This document shows, in pieces, positions 54,467 through 64,000 of a DNA stretch of 64,000 nucleotides (position 1 is its first letter; the number at the start of each line of letters is the position of its first letter). This stretch comes from Kaistella flava (ex Peng et al. 2021) (lineage in GTDB: Bacteria; Bacteroidota; Bacteroidia; Flavobacteriales; Weeksellaceae), in assembly GCF_015191005.1 (NCBI RefSeq), contig NZ_CP040442.1, positions 3,162,001 through 3,226,000 of the forward strand, written 5' to 3'. The notes beneath the pieces are model-generated. The model had not been told where the DNA came from. It did not search any database and saw only the letters and a program-made list of their open reading frames with translations. The position numbers and the translations under genes are program-made.

Positions 54467-55849
54467 ATGAAAGAATTTATACAAACACTAAAAAACATTT
54501 GGAGTCTTAAGGAACTTAGAGAGAAAATCATGTTCACTCTTGGGATTGTTCTAGTGTATAGATTCGCATCTTATATTTCCTTACCAGCCATTAACATGGC
54601 AGAGGTAGGGAATCTTTTGGATATTTATAAGAACCAAGGAGGCAACAAGCAAGGAGCAGGACTTCTTGGCTTGCTTTCTTCGTTTACAGGAGGGGCATTT
54701 AGCCGGGCGTCAATTATGGCACTCGGAATTATGCCTTATATTTCTGCTTCCATTATTGTGCAGTTAATGGGTATGGCAATTCCATACCTTCAGAAATTGC
54801 AGAAAGATGGTGAAAGTGGTAGAAATACCTTGAACCAAATTACAAGATGGTTAACTATTGCAGTTTGTTTGGTACAGGCACCTTCTTACCTTACTTCAAT
54901 CACACAAATGTTCTTGCCACACGCACAGTTTGCTTCTGCCTACTATGTGAATCCGCAGTCCATTATGTTTTGGTTGCCAAGTATCGTAATTTTGGTTGCT
55001 GGTTCTGTATTCGCAATGTGGTTAGGAGAAAAGATTACTGATAAAGGAATCGGAAACGGAATATCTATCCTTATTATGGTTGGTATTCTTGCTGATTTCC
55101 CAGGAGCTTTCATTCAGGAAATTGCAACTCAAACAGGTAAAGGTGGTTTTGGTACCATTATGATCCTTATTGAAGTGCTGTTCTGGATGTTGGTTGTTCT
55201 ATTAGCAATCGTTCTTTCTGTCGCCGTGCGAAAAATTCCTATTCAGTATGTAAGTAGAGCCCAGGCAAGAGGCGGAGTAAACAGAAATTTAATGGAAGGT
55301 GCAAGACAATGGATTCCTCTAAAAGTGAATGCTTCTGGAGTTATGCCAATCATCTTCGCCCAAGCTTTAATGTTTGTTCCGGGATTATTAACGAAAGTTG
55401 ATGAATCGAATACTTTCTTAGCTGGATTCAAAAATGTATTTAGTTGGCAGTACAATGTATTGTTTGCTTTGTTAATTATCATCTTCTCATTTTTCTATAC
55501 TGCGATTACAATTCCAGTTAATCAAATGGCTGATGATTTAAAAAGAAATGGAGGGTTAATTCCTAAGGTAAGACCTGGGAAAGAAACCGCTGATTATCTG
55601 GATGATATTTTGTCAAAAATAACTTTGCCAGGTTCCATCTTTTTAGCTATCTTTGCAATCCTTCCAGCACTTGTGCATGGAGCGTTTGTTCAGACCGACC
55701 GTTTTGCCCTGTTTTTCGGGGGAACATCACTGTTAATTATGGTCGGAGTAATCTTAGATACTGTACAACAAATCAATACGTATTTGTTGAATCATCATTA
55801 TGATGGCTTAATGCAGTCTAAATTATCTAGAACGAACAATAATTTGTAA
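54467..55849 (+). CDS. secY: preprotein translocase subunit SecY
   Basis: Channel-forming subunit of the Sec translocon in the inner membrane, with ten helices. The 460 residues show LGIMPYISASIIVQLM near 88, GIGNGISILIMVGILADFP near 195 and NQMADDLKRNGGLIPKVRPG (cytoplasmic loop) near 355. Standard spc position. Confidence 0.97.
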   Translation: MKEFIQTLKNIWSLKELREKIMFTLGIVLVYRFASYISLPAINMAEVGNLLDIYKNQGGNKQGAGLLGLLSSFTGGAFSRASIMALGIMPYISASIIVQLMGMAIPYLQKLQKDGESGRNTLNQITRWLTIAVCLVQAPSYLTSITQMFLPHAQFASAYYVNPQSIMFWLPSIVILVAGSVFAMWLGEKITDKGIGNGISILIMVGILADFPGAFIQEIATQTGKGGFGTIMILIEVLFWMLVVLLAIVLSVAVRKIPIQYVSRAQARGGVNRNLMEGARQWIPLKVNASGVMPIIFAQALMFVPGLLTKVDESNTFLAGFKNVFSWQYNVLFALLIIIFSFFYTAITIPVNQMADDLKRNGGLIPKVRPGKETADYLDDILSKITLPGSIFLAIFAILPALVHGAFVQTDRFALFFGGTSLLIMVGVILDTVQQINTYLLNHHYDGLMQSKLSRTNNNL

Positions 55850-55857
55850 TTAGATAA

Positions 55858-56073
55858 ATGGCAAAACAAAAACATATTGAACAAGACGGCGTTATTACGG
55901 AAGCACTTTCGAACGCCCAATTTCGTGTTGAGCTAGAAAATGGTCACGTATTAATCGCGCACATTTCTGGTAAAATGCGAATGCATTATATTAAACTTCT
56001 CCCTGGCGACAAGGTGAAGTTAGAATTATCTCCTTATGATTTATCAAAAGGGAGAATAACCTTCAGATATTAA
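55858..56073 (+). CDS. infA: translation initiation factor IF-1
   Basis: A single OB-fold protein of 71 residues: [20 protein letters not shown], then [19 protein letters not shown] and the terminal SKGRITFRY. Eight bases after secY. Confidence 0.98.
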   Translation: MAKQKHIEQDGVITEALSNAQFRVELENGHVLIAHISGKMRMHYIKLLPGDKVKLELSPYDLSKGRITFRY

Positions 56074-56216
56074 TTTCAGCTAAAACTGAATTTAAGTATA
56101 TAAAGAGAACTTCAGTAGAATTGAAGAATTTTATTGAAGTTCTAAATTTAAACAAAATGGGAATGATTCCGTAAGATCTCATTTAACCGTTGTAAAATTA
56201 ACAAAGCAAGTAACGA

Positions 56217-56333
56217 ATGAAAGTTAGAGCATCTATCAAAAAAAGAAGTGCTGATTGCAAGATCGTTCGCCGGAAAGGCGTTCTGTTTGTAATCAACAAG
56301 AAGAACCCAAAATTTAAACAAAGACAAGGCTAA
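56217..56333 (+). CDS. rpmJ: 50S ribosomal protein L36
   Basis: A 38-residue basic protein: [20 protein letters not shown] then [12 protein letters not shown]. Only one Cys, so it is the zinc-independent form. Preceded by a 143-base gap without gene; nine bases before rpsM. Confidence 0.95.
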   Translation: MKVRASIKKRSADCKIVRRKGVLFVINKKNPKFKQRQG

Positions 56334-56342
56334 AATTAAATT

Positions 56343-56720
56343 ATGGCGAGAATTTCCGGTATTGATTTACCAAAAAACAAAAGAGGCGTTATCGGCTTAA
56401 CTTACATCTATGGTGTTGGAAGAAGTACTTCTTCTGAGATCTTGAAAGCAGCTGGTATTAGCGAAGACAAGAAAGTCAACGAATGGAATGACGATGAATT
56501 GGCACTAATCAGAAACTACATCACTGAAAACATTAAAGTTGAAGGTGAATTGCGTTCTGAAACACAACTAAACATCAAGCGATTGATGGATATTGGTTGC
56601 CAACGAGGAATACGTCACAGACTGGGATTACCTTTAAGAGGACAAAGAACTAAAAATAATTCTAGAACCCGAAAAGGAAAACGAAAAACTGTTGCTAACA
56701 AGAAAAAAGCAAGTAAATAA
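56343..56720 (+). CDS. rpsM: 30S ribosomal protein S13
   Basis: Head protein touching P-site tRNA. The 125 residues contain [20 protein letters not shown] and [20 protein letters not shown]. Confidence 0.98.
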   Translation: MARISGIDLPKNKRGVIGLTYIYGVGRSTSSEILKAAGISEDKKVNEWNDDELALIRNYITENIKVEGELRSETQLNIKRLMDIGCQRGIRHRLGLPLRGQRTKNNSRTRKGKRKTVANKKKASK

Positions 56721-56732
56721 TCGGTAAGAATT

Positions 56733-57122
56733 ATGGCAAAACAGACAAAAGCAGTTAAGAAAAGAAAAGTAAAAGTTGAAGCGATTGGTGAAGCACATAT
56801 CCAAGCTACTTTCAACAATATTATCATTTCTTTAACAAATAAAAGTGGAGAAGTAATCTCATGGGCATCTGCCGGAAAAATGGGATTCAGAGGTTCAAAG
56901 AAGAATACTCCTTTTGCAGCGCAAATGGCTGCTGAAAATTGCTCAACAGTAGCACACGATGCTGGACTACGCAGAGTAAAGGTTTACGTGAAAGGTCCTG
57001 GTGCAGGTAGAGAATCTGCTATCAGAACTATCCACAATTCAGGAATTGAAGTTAGTGAAATCGTTGATGTGACCCCAATGCCACATAATGGTTGTAGACC
57101 ACCAAAAAGAAGAAGAGTATAA
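56733..57122 (+). CDS. rpsK: 30S ribosomal protein S11
   Basis: Platform protein. The 129 residues contain [20 protein letters not shown], and the C-terminal [18 protein letters not shown]. Confidence 0.98.
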   Translation: MAKQTKAVKKRKVKVEAIGEAHIQATFNNIIISLTNKSGEVISWASAGKMGFRGSKKNTPFAAQMAAENCSTVAHDAGLRRVKVYVKGPGAGRESAIRTIHNSGIEVSEIVDVTPMPHNGCRPPKRRRV

Positions 57123-57170
57123 TCTATTATTTTATGTTTTAGTTTTAAATAATAATGATCATACATTATT

Positions 57171-57206
57171 AATCTAAAATCTAAAATCTAGAATCTAAAA
57201 TCTTAA
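57171..57206. repeat. AAAATCT heptamer tract between rpsK and rpsD
   Basis: About five copies of a 7-base unit (AATCTAA phase) in the 89-base gap; same unit as the rpsC-rplP gap. Confidence 0.7.
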
Positions 57207-57211
57207 AAAAT

Positions 57212-57820
57212 ATGGCAAGATATATTGGACCAAAAACAAAGATTGCAAGAAAGTTTGGAGTTGCAATCTACGGAGATGATAAAAACTTCGAGAAAAGAAA
57301 AAACCAACCGCCGGGACAACACGGCGTGAACAAAAGAAGAAACCAGAAGAAATCGGAATATGCTGTTCAGTTAATGGAAAAGCAAAAAGCGAAATATACT
57401 TATGGTATTTTAGAGAAGCAATTCGCTAACCTATACGAAAAAGCTAACAGAGCAAAAGGCGTTACAGGTGAAGTTCTTTTACAATTATGTGAATCAAGAT
57501 TAGACAATGTAGTGTACAGATTAGGGTTTGCAAAAACCAGAGCTGGAGCAAGACAATTGGTTTCTCACAGACACATCACTGTAAACGGAGAATTGGTAAA
57601 CATCGCTTCATATTCTATGAAAGCAGGTGACGTAGTTGCTGTTAGAGAGAAATCAAAATCTCTTGAAGTAATTGCTGATTCATTGGCTTACAGATCAACT
57701 TATGAGTGGTTACAATTTAACGACGAAACCAAATCTGGTACTTTCGTATCTGCTCCGGAGAGAATTCAAATCCCGGAAGATCTGAAAGAACAATTGATCG
57801 TCGAACTTTACTCTAAATAA
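57212..57820 (+). CDS. rpsD: 30S ribosomal protein S4
   Basis: Assembly initiator and mRNA helicase component. The 202 residues contain [20 protein letters not shown] and the S4 domain [20 protein letters not shown] with [12 protein letters not shown]. Confidence 0.98.
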   Translation: MARYIGPKTKIARKFGVAIYGDDKNFEKRKNQPPGQHGVNKRRNQKKSEYAVQLMEKQKAKYTYGILEKQFANLYEKANRAKGVTGEVLLQLCESRLDNVVYRLGFAKTRAGARQLVSHRHITVNGELVNIASYSMKAGDVVAVREKSKSLEVIADSLAYRSTYEWLQFNDETKSGTFVSAPERIQIPEDLKEQLIVELYSK

Positions 57821-57854
57821 TAATTTTTTCAAATTTTTGCTCAACCCAAATTAT

Positions 57855-58850
57855 ATGGCAATTTTAACATTTATTAAACCCGATAAAGTAATCCTCCTTA
57901 ACTCTGATGAATTCAAAGGCCAATTTGAATTCAGACCATTAGAGCAAGGGTTCGGACTTACGATCGGTAATGCTTTGAGAAGAGTTTTACTTTCTTCTCT
58001 TGAAGGATATGCTATTTCATCTATCAAAATAGAAGGCGTAGAGCACGAATTTTCAACTATTCCAGGTGTAATTGAAGACGTTACAGAAATTATTCTGAAC
58101 CTAAAACAATTAAGACTTAGAGCAAAATCTGAAACTGCTACGGCAGAAGAAGTAACTGCAAAAGTATCTGGTCAAAATACTGTTACAGCTGGCGACCTAG
58201 GAAAATCAATGCAAGATTTCGAAGTATTGAATCCTGATTTAGTTATCTGTACAACAAATAAAGACGTGAAATTTGAAATCACGTTCAATATTGAGAAAGG
58301 TAGAGGTTATGTTCCTTCAGAACAAAACAAATCAAACAATGCTCCTATCGGAACTATTGCTATTGATTCAATCTATACTCCGATCAAAAAAGTACAGTAC
58401 AGTGTTGAAAACTATCGTGTCGAGCAAAAAACAGACTACGAAAAACTCGTTTTGGATATTGAAACTGATGGTTCTATCAGCCCTCAAAATGCTTTAACAG
58501 AAGCTTCTAAGATATTAATTTATCATTTCATGTTGTTCTCCGATGAGAGAATTACTTTAGAAACTGAAGCAGTAAAAGCATCCATCCAGTACGATGAAGA
58601 AACTTTACATACAAGACAACTACTTAAATCTAAATTAGTAGATATGGATCTGTCTGTAAGAGCATTAAACTGCTTAAAAGCTGCTGAAGTGGAAACTTTA
58701 GGAGAACTGGTTTCTTATACGAAGTCTGATTTGATGAAATTCAGAAATTTCGGTAAAAAATCTTTAACAGAATTAGAAGAATTAGTGCATGCAAAAGGTC
58801 TTAACTTCGGTTTCGACGTTGCTAAATATAAATTAGACGCTGATAAATAA
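57855..58850 (+). CDS. rpoA: RNA polymerase subunit alpha
   Basis: Dimerises to nucleate RNA polymerase. The ATG at 57855 ([12 protein letters not shown]) is chosen; an open frame six codons longer has a weak start. The 331 residues have the N-terminal assembly domain ([20 protein letters not shown]) and the C-terminal DNA-binding domain with [15 protein letters not shown] near 300. Confidence 0.97.
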   Translation: MAILTFIKPDKVILLNSDEFKGQFEFRPLEQGFGLTIGNALRRVLLSSLEGYAISSIKIEGVEHEFSTIPGVIEDVTEIILNLKQLRLRAKSETATAEEVTAKVSGQNTVTAGDLGKSMQDFEVLNPDLVICTTNKDVKFEITFNIEKGRGYVPSEQNKSNNAPIGTIAIDSIYTPIKKVQYSVENYRVEQKTDYEKLVLDIETDGSISPQNALTEASKILIYHFMLFSDERITLETEAVKASIQYDEETLHTRQLLKSKLVDMDLSVRALNCLKAAEVETLGELVSYTKSDLMKFRNFGKKSLTELEELVHAKGLNFGFDVAKYKLDADK

Positions 58851-58856
58851 CAAACA

Positions 58857-59387
58857 ATGAGACACGGTAAAAAATTCAATCACTTATCTAGAACAGCTTC
58901 TCACAGAAGTGCTTTGCTTTCTAATATGGCTTGTTCTCTTATTGAGCATAAAAGAATCAACACAACTGTTGCTAAGGCGAAAGCTTTAAGAGTGTATGTT
59001 GAACCGATCCTTACAAAAGCGAAAGAAGATACAACACACAACAGAAGAACAGTTTTCTCTTACCTGCAAAGCAAAGAAGCAGTTACTGAATTATTCAGAA
59101 CAGTTGCTCCTAAGATCGCAGAAAGAAATGGTGGTTACACAAGAATCATCAAAACTGGATTCAGACAGGGAGATGCTGCCGATATGGCAATGATCGAACT
59201 TGTAGATTTCAATGAACTTTACAACCCGAACGCTGAAGAGAAAAAAGTAACTAGAAGAAGTAGAAGAGCGACTCCTAAAGCAGCAGAAGCTGTTGCTGAA
59301 GTAAAAGAAACTCCTGCTAAAGAAGTTAAAACTGAAGAGCCAACTGCAGAAGCTGCAGATGCTACAGAAGAAAAAGCTGGAGAATAA
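58857..59387 (+). CDS. rplQ: 50S ribosomal protein L17
   Basis: The 176 residues begin [20 protein letters not shown]. The core ends near 120; a C-terminal tail of about 55 residues rich in Ala, Glu and Lys ([16 protein letters not shown]) follows, an extension common in this phylum. Last gene of the supercluster. Confidence 0.97.
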   Translation: MRHGKKFNHLSRTASHRSALLSNMACSLIEHKRINTTVAKAKALRVYVEPILTKAKEDTTHNRRTVFSYLQSKEAVTELFRTVAPKIAERNGGYTRIIKTGFRQGDAADMAMIELVDFNELYNPNAEEKKVTRRSRRATPKAAEAVAEVKETPAKEVKTEEPTAEAADATEEKAGE

Positions 59388-59409
59388 TTATTCCCAAGCT
59401 GATATATTA

Positions 59410-59447
59410 AAATCCGTTCAATTTATTTTGAACGGATTTTTTTATTT
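59410..59447 (+). terminator. terminator of the ribosomal supercluster
   Basis: Perfect 12-bp stem (59410-59421 with 59428-59439), 6-base loop and T-run. Confidence 0.92.
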
Positions 59448-59475
59448 TATTAATTGAGCCTTAGCTTAGTTAAAT

Positions 59476-59545
59476 AACCTCGAACCTCGAACCTCGAACC
59501 TCGAACCTCGAACCTCGAACCTCGAAACTTGAACCTAGAATTTCG
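59476..59545. repeat. AACCTCG heptamer tandem repeat
   Basis: Seven perfect head-to-tail units (59476-59524) then three degenerate ones (AAACTTG, AACCTAG, AATTTCG). Non-coding; likely variable in copy number between strains. Confidence 0.92.
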
Positions 59546-59622
59546 ATTGCTGCAATTTTCTTTTGTAATCAAATCTAAACTCAACCGAACATCTCTTACT
59601 TGGTTCTTTTTACTTTTTACAT

Positions 59623-60048
59623 CTACTGTCCTCTTGCTTTAACTAAATGGATAACATTCTTTTCTTGAGTAATGGTAATGCTATCATTTTTAGCGACGAT
59701 AGTAATATCGAAGTCTTTATAAATTCCACCTTTTGCGAACGCTTCTGTTTGCGGAGTAGTAATTGTTTTGTTATTACTTCTAATGCTGATGGTCTTTACT
59801 TTTGCAGTATTGTTAAAGGTAACTAAAGCAGATGATCCATCGTCTGCTACATACCGGTCTGTGTAATCCTTAGCATTGTAATCTGCTTCGTCAGATTGAT
59901 TAGCAGCTATATTTGTACTGTCTTTAGGTAAATCCGCAGAATAGCCGTTCTCCTGTTTGATTACACTTTTATTTCCGTCCGTATTTTTTTTGCAGCTTAG
60001 CGTAAGCAGTAGCATTGAACTCGCTGCGATAATAAATGTTTTTTTCAT
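59623..60048 (-). CDS. hypothetical lipoprotein, 141 aa
   Basis: The ATG at 60048 is preferred over an in-frame one at 60072 because it gives a lipoprotein signal (MLLLTLSCKKNTDGNK, Cys19). The mature part has a Ser/Asp-rich linker and a C-terminal beta region (GGIYKDFDITIVAKNDSITI). No family recognised. Divergent from eno. Confidence 0.7.
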   Translation of the reverse strand: MKKTFIIAASSMLLLTLSCKKNTDGNKSVIKQENGYSADLPKDSTNIAANQSDEADYNAKDYTDRYVADDGSSALVTFNNTAKVKTISIRSNNKTITTPQTEAFAKGGIYKDFDITIVAKNDSITITQEKNVIHLVKARGQ

Positions 60049-60182
60049 TGTTAAAGTTTTAGTGATAATCAAATTTAATGATAAGTTTTTTAATTATGAA
60101 TATACCTATAGAATTAACTAAATTTTAACTCAAAAGCATTTAAAATCATCGCATAAAACCGTGGCAATCATTGAATTTTAAC

Positions 60183-60190
60183 TAAATTTG
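60183..60190 (+). promoter_or_regulatory. probable -7 element of eno promoter
   Basis: TAAATTTG, exact match to TAnnTTTG, 36 bases before the eno start; no good TTG at the expected distance. Confidence 0.5.
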
Positions 60191-60207
60191 TAATTCATAA
60201 AAAATAA

Positions 60208-61518
<1,311 letters not shown>

Positions 61519-61600
61519 TAGAAAAAATTCATGGGATGACCGGCAAAAACACTTGTGGTTCCCTTCCAATATTTATAAATTAGTAAAAAATTAAATAATA

Positions 61601-62887
61601 ATGTCAGATAACAAAGTTATATTAAATTATGATGGTAAAGCATTTGAATACCCAATCATAGAAAGCACTATCGGTGACAGAGGAATCGATATTTCAAAGT
61701 TAAGAGACCAAACCGGTTTGATTACTTTAGATTTAGGATACAAAAATACAGGAGCTACTTTAAGCGACATCACATATCTTGATGGTGACAATGGTGAATT
61801 GTACTACAGAGGATATCCAATCGAACAAATTGCCGAAAAATCTAACTTTACAGAAGTAATGTATCTTTTGTTAAATGGTAGTTTACCAACAACAGATCAG
61901 TTCGCAGGATTCGAAAGAGGAATCAAAAAATACAATTTCGTTGCTGACGAAATGAAAAGATTAATCGATGTTTTCCCACGTTCAGCGCATCCAATGGGAG
62001 TTTTATCTTCACTGACTTCTGCACTTACTGCCTTTAATCCAAAAGCGGTTGACGTAACTTCAAAAGAAGATATGGATCACGCAGCAGAAATGTTGATTGC
62101 CAAGTTCTCTCACCTTTGTGCTTGGACTTACCGTAAAAAAATGGGACTTTCCATCAATCATGGTGATGACAGTTTAAACTATGTAGAAAATTTCTACAAA
62201 ATGTGTTTCCGTCGTCCAAATCAAGAATTCGAATTAGATCCTGTAGTTGTAGGAGCATTAGATAAATTATTAATTCTTCACGCAGATCACGAGCAAAACT
62301 GTTCTACATCAACAGTAAGAATGGTTGGTTCAGCGCATACTGGCTTATTCGCTTCAGTTTCAGCAGGGATTTCTGCACTTTGGGGACCACTTCATGGTGG
62401 AGCAAACCAAGCAGTTATCGAAATGTTAGAGATGATTGAAAAAGATGGTGGTGACGTTGCAAAATATGTTGAAAAAGCGAAGAACAAAGACGACAACTTC
62501 CGTTTGATGGGCTTCGGACACAGAGTTTACAAAAACTTCGATCCAAGAGCAACCATTATTAAAAAGGCTGCAGATGATATTCTTAATTCATTAGGAATCG
62601 AAGACAAAGCTTTAGATATTGCACGTCAATTAGAAAGAGTAGCGTTGGAAGATGAGTATTTCGTAAGCAGAAAACTATATCCAAACGTAGATTTCTATTC
62701 AGGAATTATTTACAGAGCGTTAGGAATTCCAACAGAAATGTTCACCGTAATGTTCGCCTTAGGAAGATTACCAGGCTGGATTTCTCAATGGAAAGAAATG
62801 AGATTACACAACGATCCAATCGGTCGTCCAAGACAAGTTTATCAAGGTTCACCAAAACGTGATTACGTTGACATGAGCGCAAGATAA
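61601..62887 (+). CDS. gltA: citrate synthase
   Basis: Condenses oxaloacetate and acetyl-CoA at TCA-cycle entry. The 428 residues have the type II hexameric layout, starting with a beta-rich N-terminal region (GKAFEYPIIESTIGDRGIDI). The active-site motifs are ILHADHEQNCSTSTVRM, GPLHGGANQAV, FGHRVYKNFDPRA and ALGRLPGWISQW. A terminator follows. Confidence 0.98.
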   Translation: MSDNKVILNYDGKAFEYPIIESTIGDRGIDISKLRDQTGLITLDLGYKNTGATLSDITYLDGDNGELYYRGYPIEQIAEKSNFTEVMYLLLNGSLPTTDQFAGFERGIKKYNFVADEMKRLIDVFPRSAHPMGVLSSLTSALTAFNPKAVDVTSKEDMDHAAEMLIAKFSHLCAWTYRKKMGLSINHGDDSLNYVENFYKMCFRRPNQEFELDPVVVGALDKLLILHADHEQNCSTSTVRMVGSAHTGLFASVSAGISALWGPLHGGANQAVIEMLEMIEKDGGDVAKYVEKAKNKDDNFRLMGFGHRVYKNFDPRATIIKKAADDILNSLGIEDKALDIARQLERVALEDEYFVSRKLYPNVDFYSGIIYRALGIPTEMFTVMFALGRLPGWISQWKEMRLHNDPIGRPRQVYQGSPKRDYVDMSAR

Positions 62888-62906
62888 TCTTAAATGATAT
62901 TCATAA

Positions 62907-62938
62907 TTTCCCTTTCAATTTTTTTGAGAGGGATTTTT
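62907..62938 (+). terminator. terminator of gltA
   Basis: About ten pairs with one G-U (62907-62917 with 62923-62933) and a T-run. Confidence 0.75.
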
Positions 62939-62948
62939 TATGCTTTAT

Positions 62949-63062
62949 TTGGGCGCACATTTCCGTCTTCCGTTCCCGCTTTTTTATTTTCCCCCTTGGC
63001 TTTTCCCAGCGCAAAAAATAAAAAGAGCTCCACTCAAGCCGGGGCGCAGATTCGTCCCCAAA
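62949..63062. repeat. intergenic repeat element, gggcgc/gagctc family, copy 2
   Basis: Reads GGGCGCACATTTCCGTCTTC, a CGCTTTTTT core, AAAAAGAGCTCCACTCAAGC, then CGGGGCGCAGATTCG. Same block order as copy 1 on the other strand (27195-27375) with a different middle. A 68-codon frame runs across it and is not believed. Confidence 0.65.
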
Positions 63063-63149
63063 ACAAAATTTTAGCAAAATTGAAAATTTCAGTATCTTAA
63101 CACTCGGAAAAATTTAATAAATTAAATTTATAAAAACATTTATAGTTCA

Positions 63150-64000
63150 ATGATATCTATTTTTTTTACAAATAAAACATACTTCTTTTTATTGTTGTTT
63201 ATAAGTTTTTTGTTAGCGTATTTGAATTTTCAACAAAGAGAATATGATTGGGATATGCCTGGTTATTTAGCAACTTATTATCAAATGGAAAATCCTACTC
63301 AGAATAAATTAATTCTTGAGAAAGTATATTCTTCAATTAAAAATGAAGCAACTGATAACCAATATGATAAATTAGTAGGATATCATCAAAATGGGAATTG
63401 GCGAAATTTTATTTCAAAAAATCCGAATGCTTTTCAATTACAAATACCCTATTATTCAATCAAAGTTTTTTATGTTTGTTTGATTTTTGTTTTTCATAAA
63501 ATTGGCTTTTCAACACCTATTTCTATTTTTCTACCAAATATTATTTCGTTTTTCATTTTAGGATTTCTGCTCTTTTCTATTTTAAAAAAACTACTAATTA
63601 ATAAGATGTTTTTATCATTTATTTTGACTGTATTTTTACTTTTTATTCCTCCATTAAGATATCTTGCAACCTCGCCAACTCCAGATATGCTAGTGATTTT
63701 ATTAATGATTTGGTTTTTTTATAGTGTGCTCAATAAACATAAGTTGTACATACAATTTATGATTCTACTACTCGTCATGATGACCCGACCCGACTATATT
63801 ATTTTCGGGTTAAGTTATTTAGGGATTTATGTTATTTATGATTTTGTTAAAATTAAAAAAGTTAATTTATTAGCAGTTCTATTAGCTACGATCATGTTTT
63901 CTATTTATTTTTTGATTTTAAAGGTAAATTATTACCCGGGATGGAAAGATGTATTTTATGACACCTTTATTCAAAGAAGAAAATTTGTTACAGGAAATGC
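63150..64000 (+). CDS. polytopic membrane protein, partial (C-terminus outside window)
   Basis: At least 283 residues, starting MISIFFTNKTYFFLLLFISF. Several hydrophobic helices follow, and an early soluble loop with REYDWDMPGYLATYYQM. The pattern (first helix, acidic-aromatic loop, many helices, RPDY after a helix) resembles lipid-linked-sugar glycosyltransferases of the GT39/GT83 kind, but this is only a resemblance. Low GC compared with its neighbours, as often seen in surface-polysaccharide genes. Confidence 0.7.
   Translation, partial: MISIFFTNKTYFFLLLFISFLLAYLNFQQREYDWDMPGYLATYYQMENPTQNKLILEKVYSSIKNEATDNQYDKLVGYHQNGNWRNFISKNPNAFQLQIPYYSIKVFYVCLIFVFHKIGFSTPISIFLPNIISFFILGFLLFSILKKLLINKMFLSFILTVFLLFIPPLRYLATSPTPDMLVILLMIWFFYSVLNKHKLYIQFMILLLVMMTRPDYIIFGLSYLGIYVIYDFVKIKKVNLLAVLLATIMFSIYFLILKVNYYPGWKDVFYDTFIQRRKFVTGN

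Noticed and set aside
59476..59545. CRISPR-like array
   Set aside because: Contiguous 7-base tandem units without spacers; a simple tandem repeat.
62894..63100. 68-codon frame after gltA
   Set aside because: Covers the gltA terminator and the gggcgc repeat; no protein-like pattern beyond the repeat.

Overview
The window looks like chromosome of an AT-rich member of the Bacteroidota, class Flavobacteriia, most likely the Chryseobacterium/Kaistella group (Weeksellaceae). The evidence is the repeated promoter pattern TTG-N19/20-TAnnTTTG, type IX secretion (T9SS) C-terminal domains, GLPGLI-family and HYC_CC_PP-family proteins, a class II HMG-CoA reductase, and the flavobacterial order acpP-fabF-rnc-pyk. 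No tRNA, rRNA, CRISPR array, integrase or transposase was seen. Genus-level placement is inference.

Region by region. 1-3.8 kb (minus): acpP-fabF-rnc-small protein-pyk, a lipid/RNA/glycolysis operon; pyk runs off the left edge. 4-5.8 kb: a T9SS cargo protein with GEVED domain. 6.1-9.6 kb (minus): formimidoylglutamase and an unusual short paa operon (reductase PaaE, an 84-aa unknown, PaaA) that lacks PaaB/C/D here. 9.9-12.5 kb: clpB. 12.6-14.1 kb: two lipoproteins. 14.3-14.8 kb: three tandem, related, small-RNA-like units, each with its own promoter and terminator. 15.1-21.7 kb: ABC-F ATPase, DUF4846 lipoprotein, mvaA and small proteins. 22.0-26.0 kb: a copper cluster (azurin, HYC_CC_PP protein, DUF3347 protein, multicopper oxidase with a C-terminal barrel-like extension). 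26.1-31.7 kb: psd, sucC, a lipoprotein and a secreted metzincin protease.

32.1-59.4 kb is the str-S10-spc-alpha ribosomal supercluster (rpsL to rplQ, with fusA, secY, infA and rpoA). It is split between rpsJ and rplC by about 9.9 kb of accessory DNA (35.5-45.3 kb). That island holds four divergent GLPGLI-family secreted proteins. Two of them lie directly behind a short Cys-rich secreted peptide, under matching promoters that contain an AGTTTT hexamer tract. It also holds a DUF1294 membrane protein, a two-gene unknown secreted system (322-aa lipoprotein plus 892-aa protein), several palindromic repeats, and a second, 5'-truncated copy of rpsJ with its terminator. The island is the most unusual part of the window. 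rpsJ ends in its own terminator and rplC has its own strong promoter, so the essential genes appear transcriptionally insulated from it.

59.4-64 kb: a heptamer tandem repeat, a small lipoprotein, eno, gltA and the start of a polytopic membrane protein that runs off the right edge.

All family names come from recognising motifs by eye; no database search was run.
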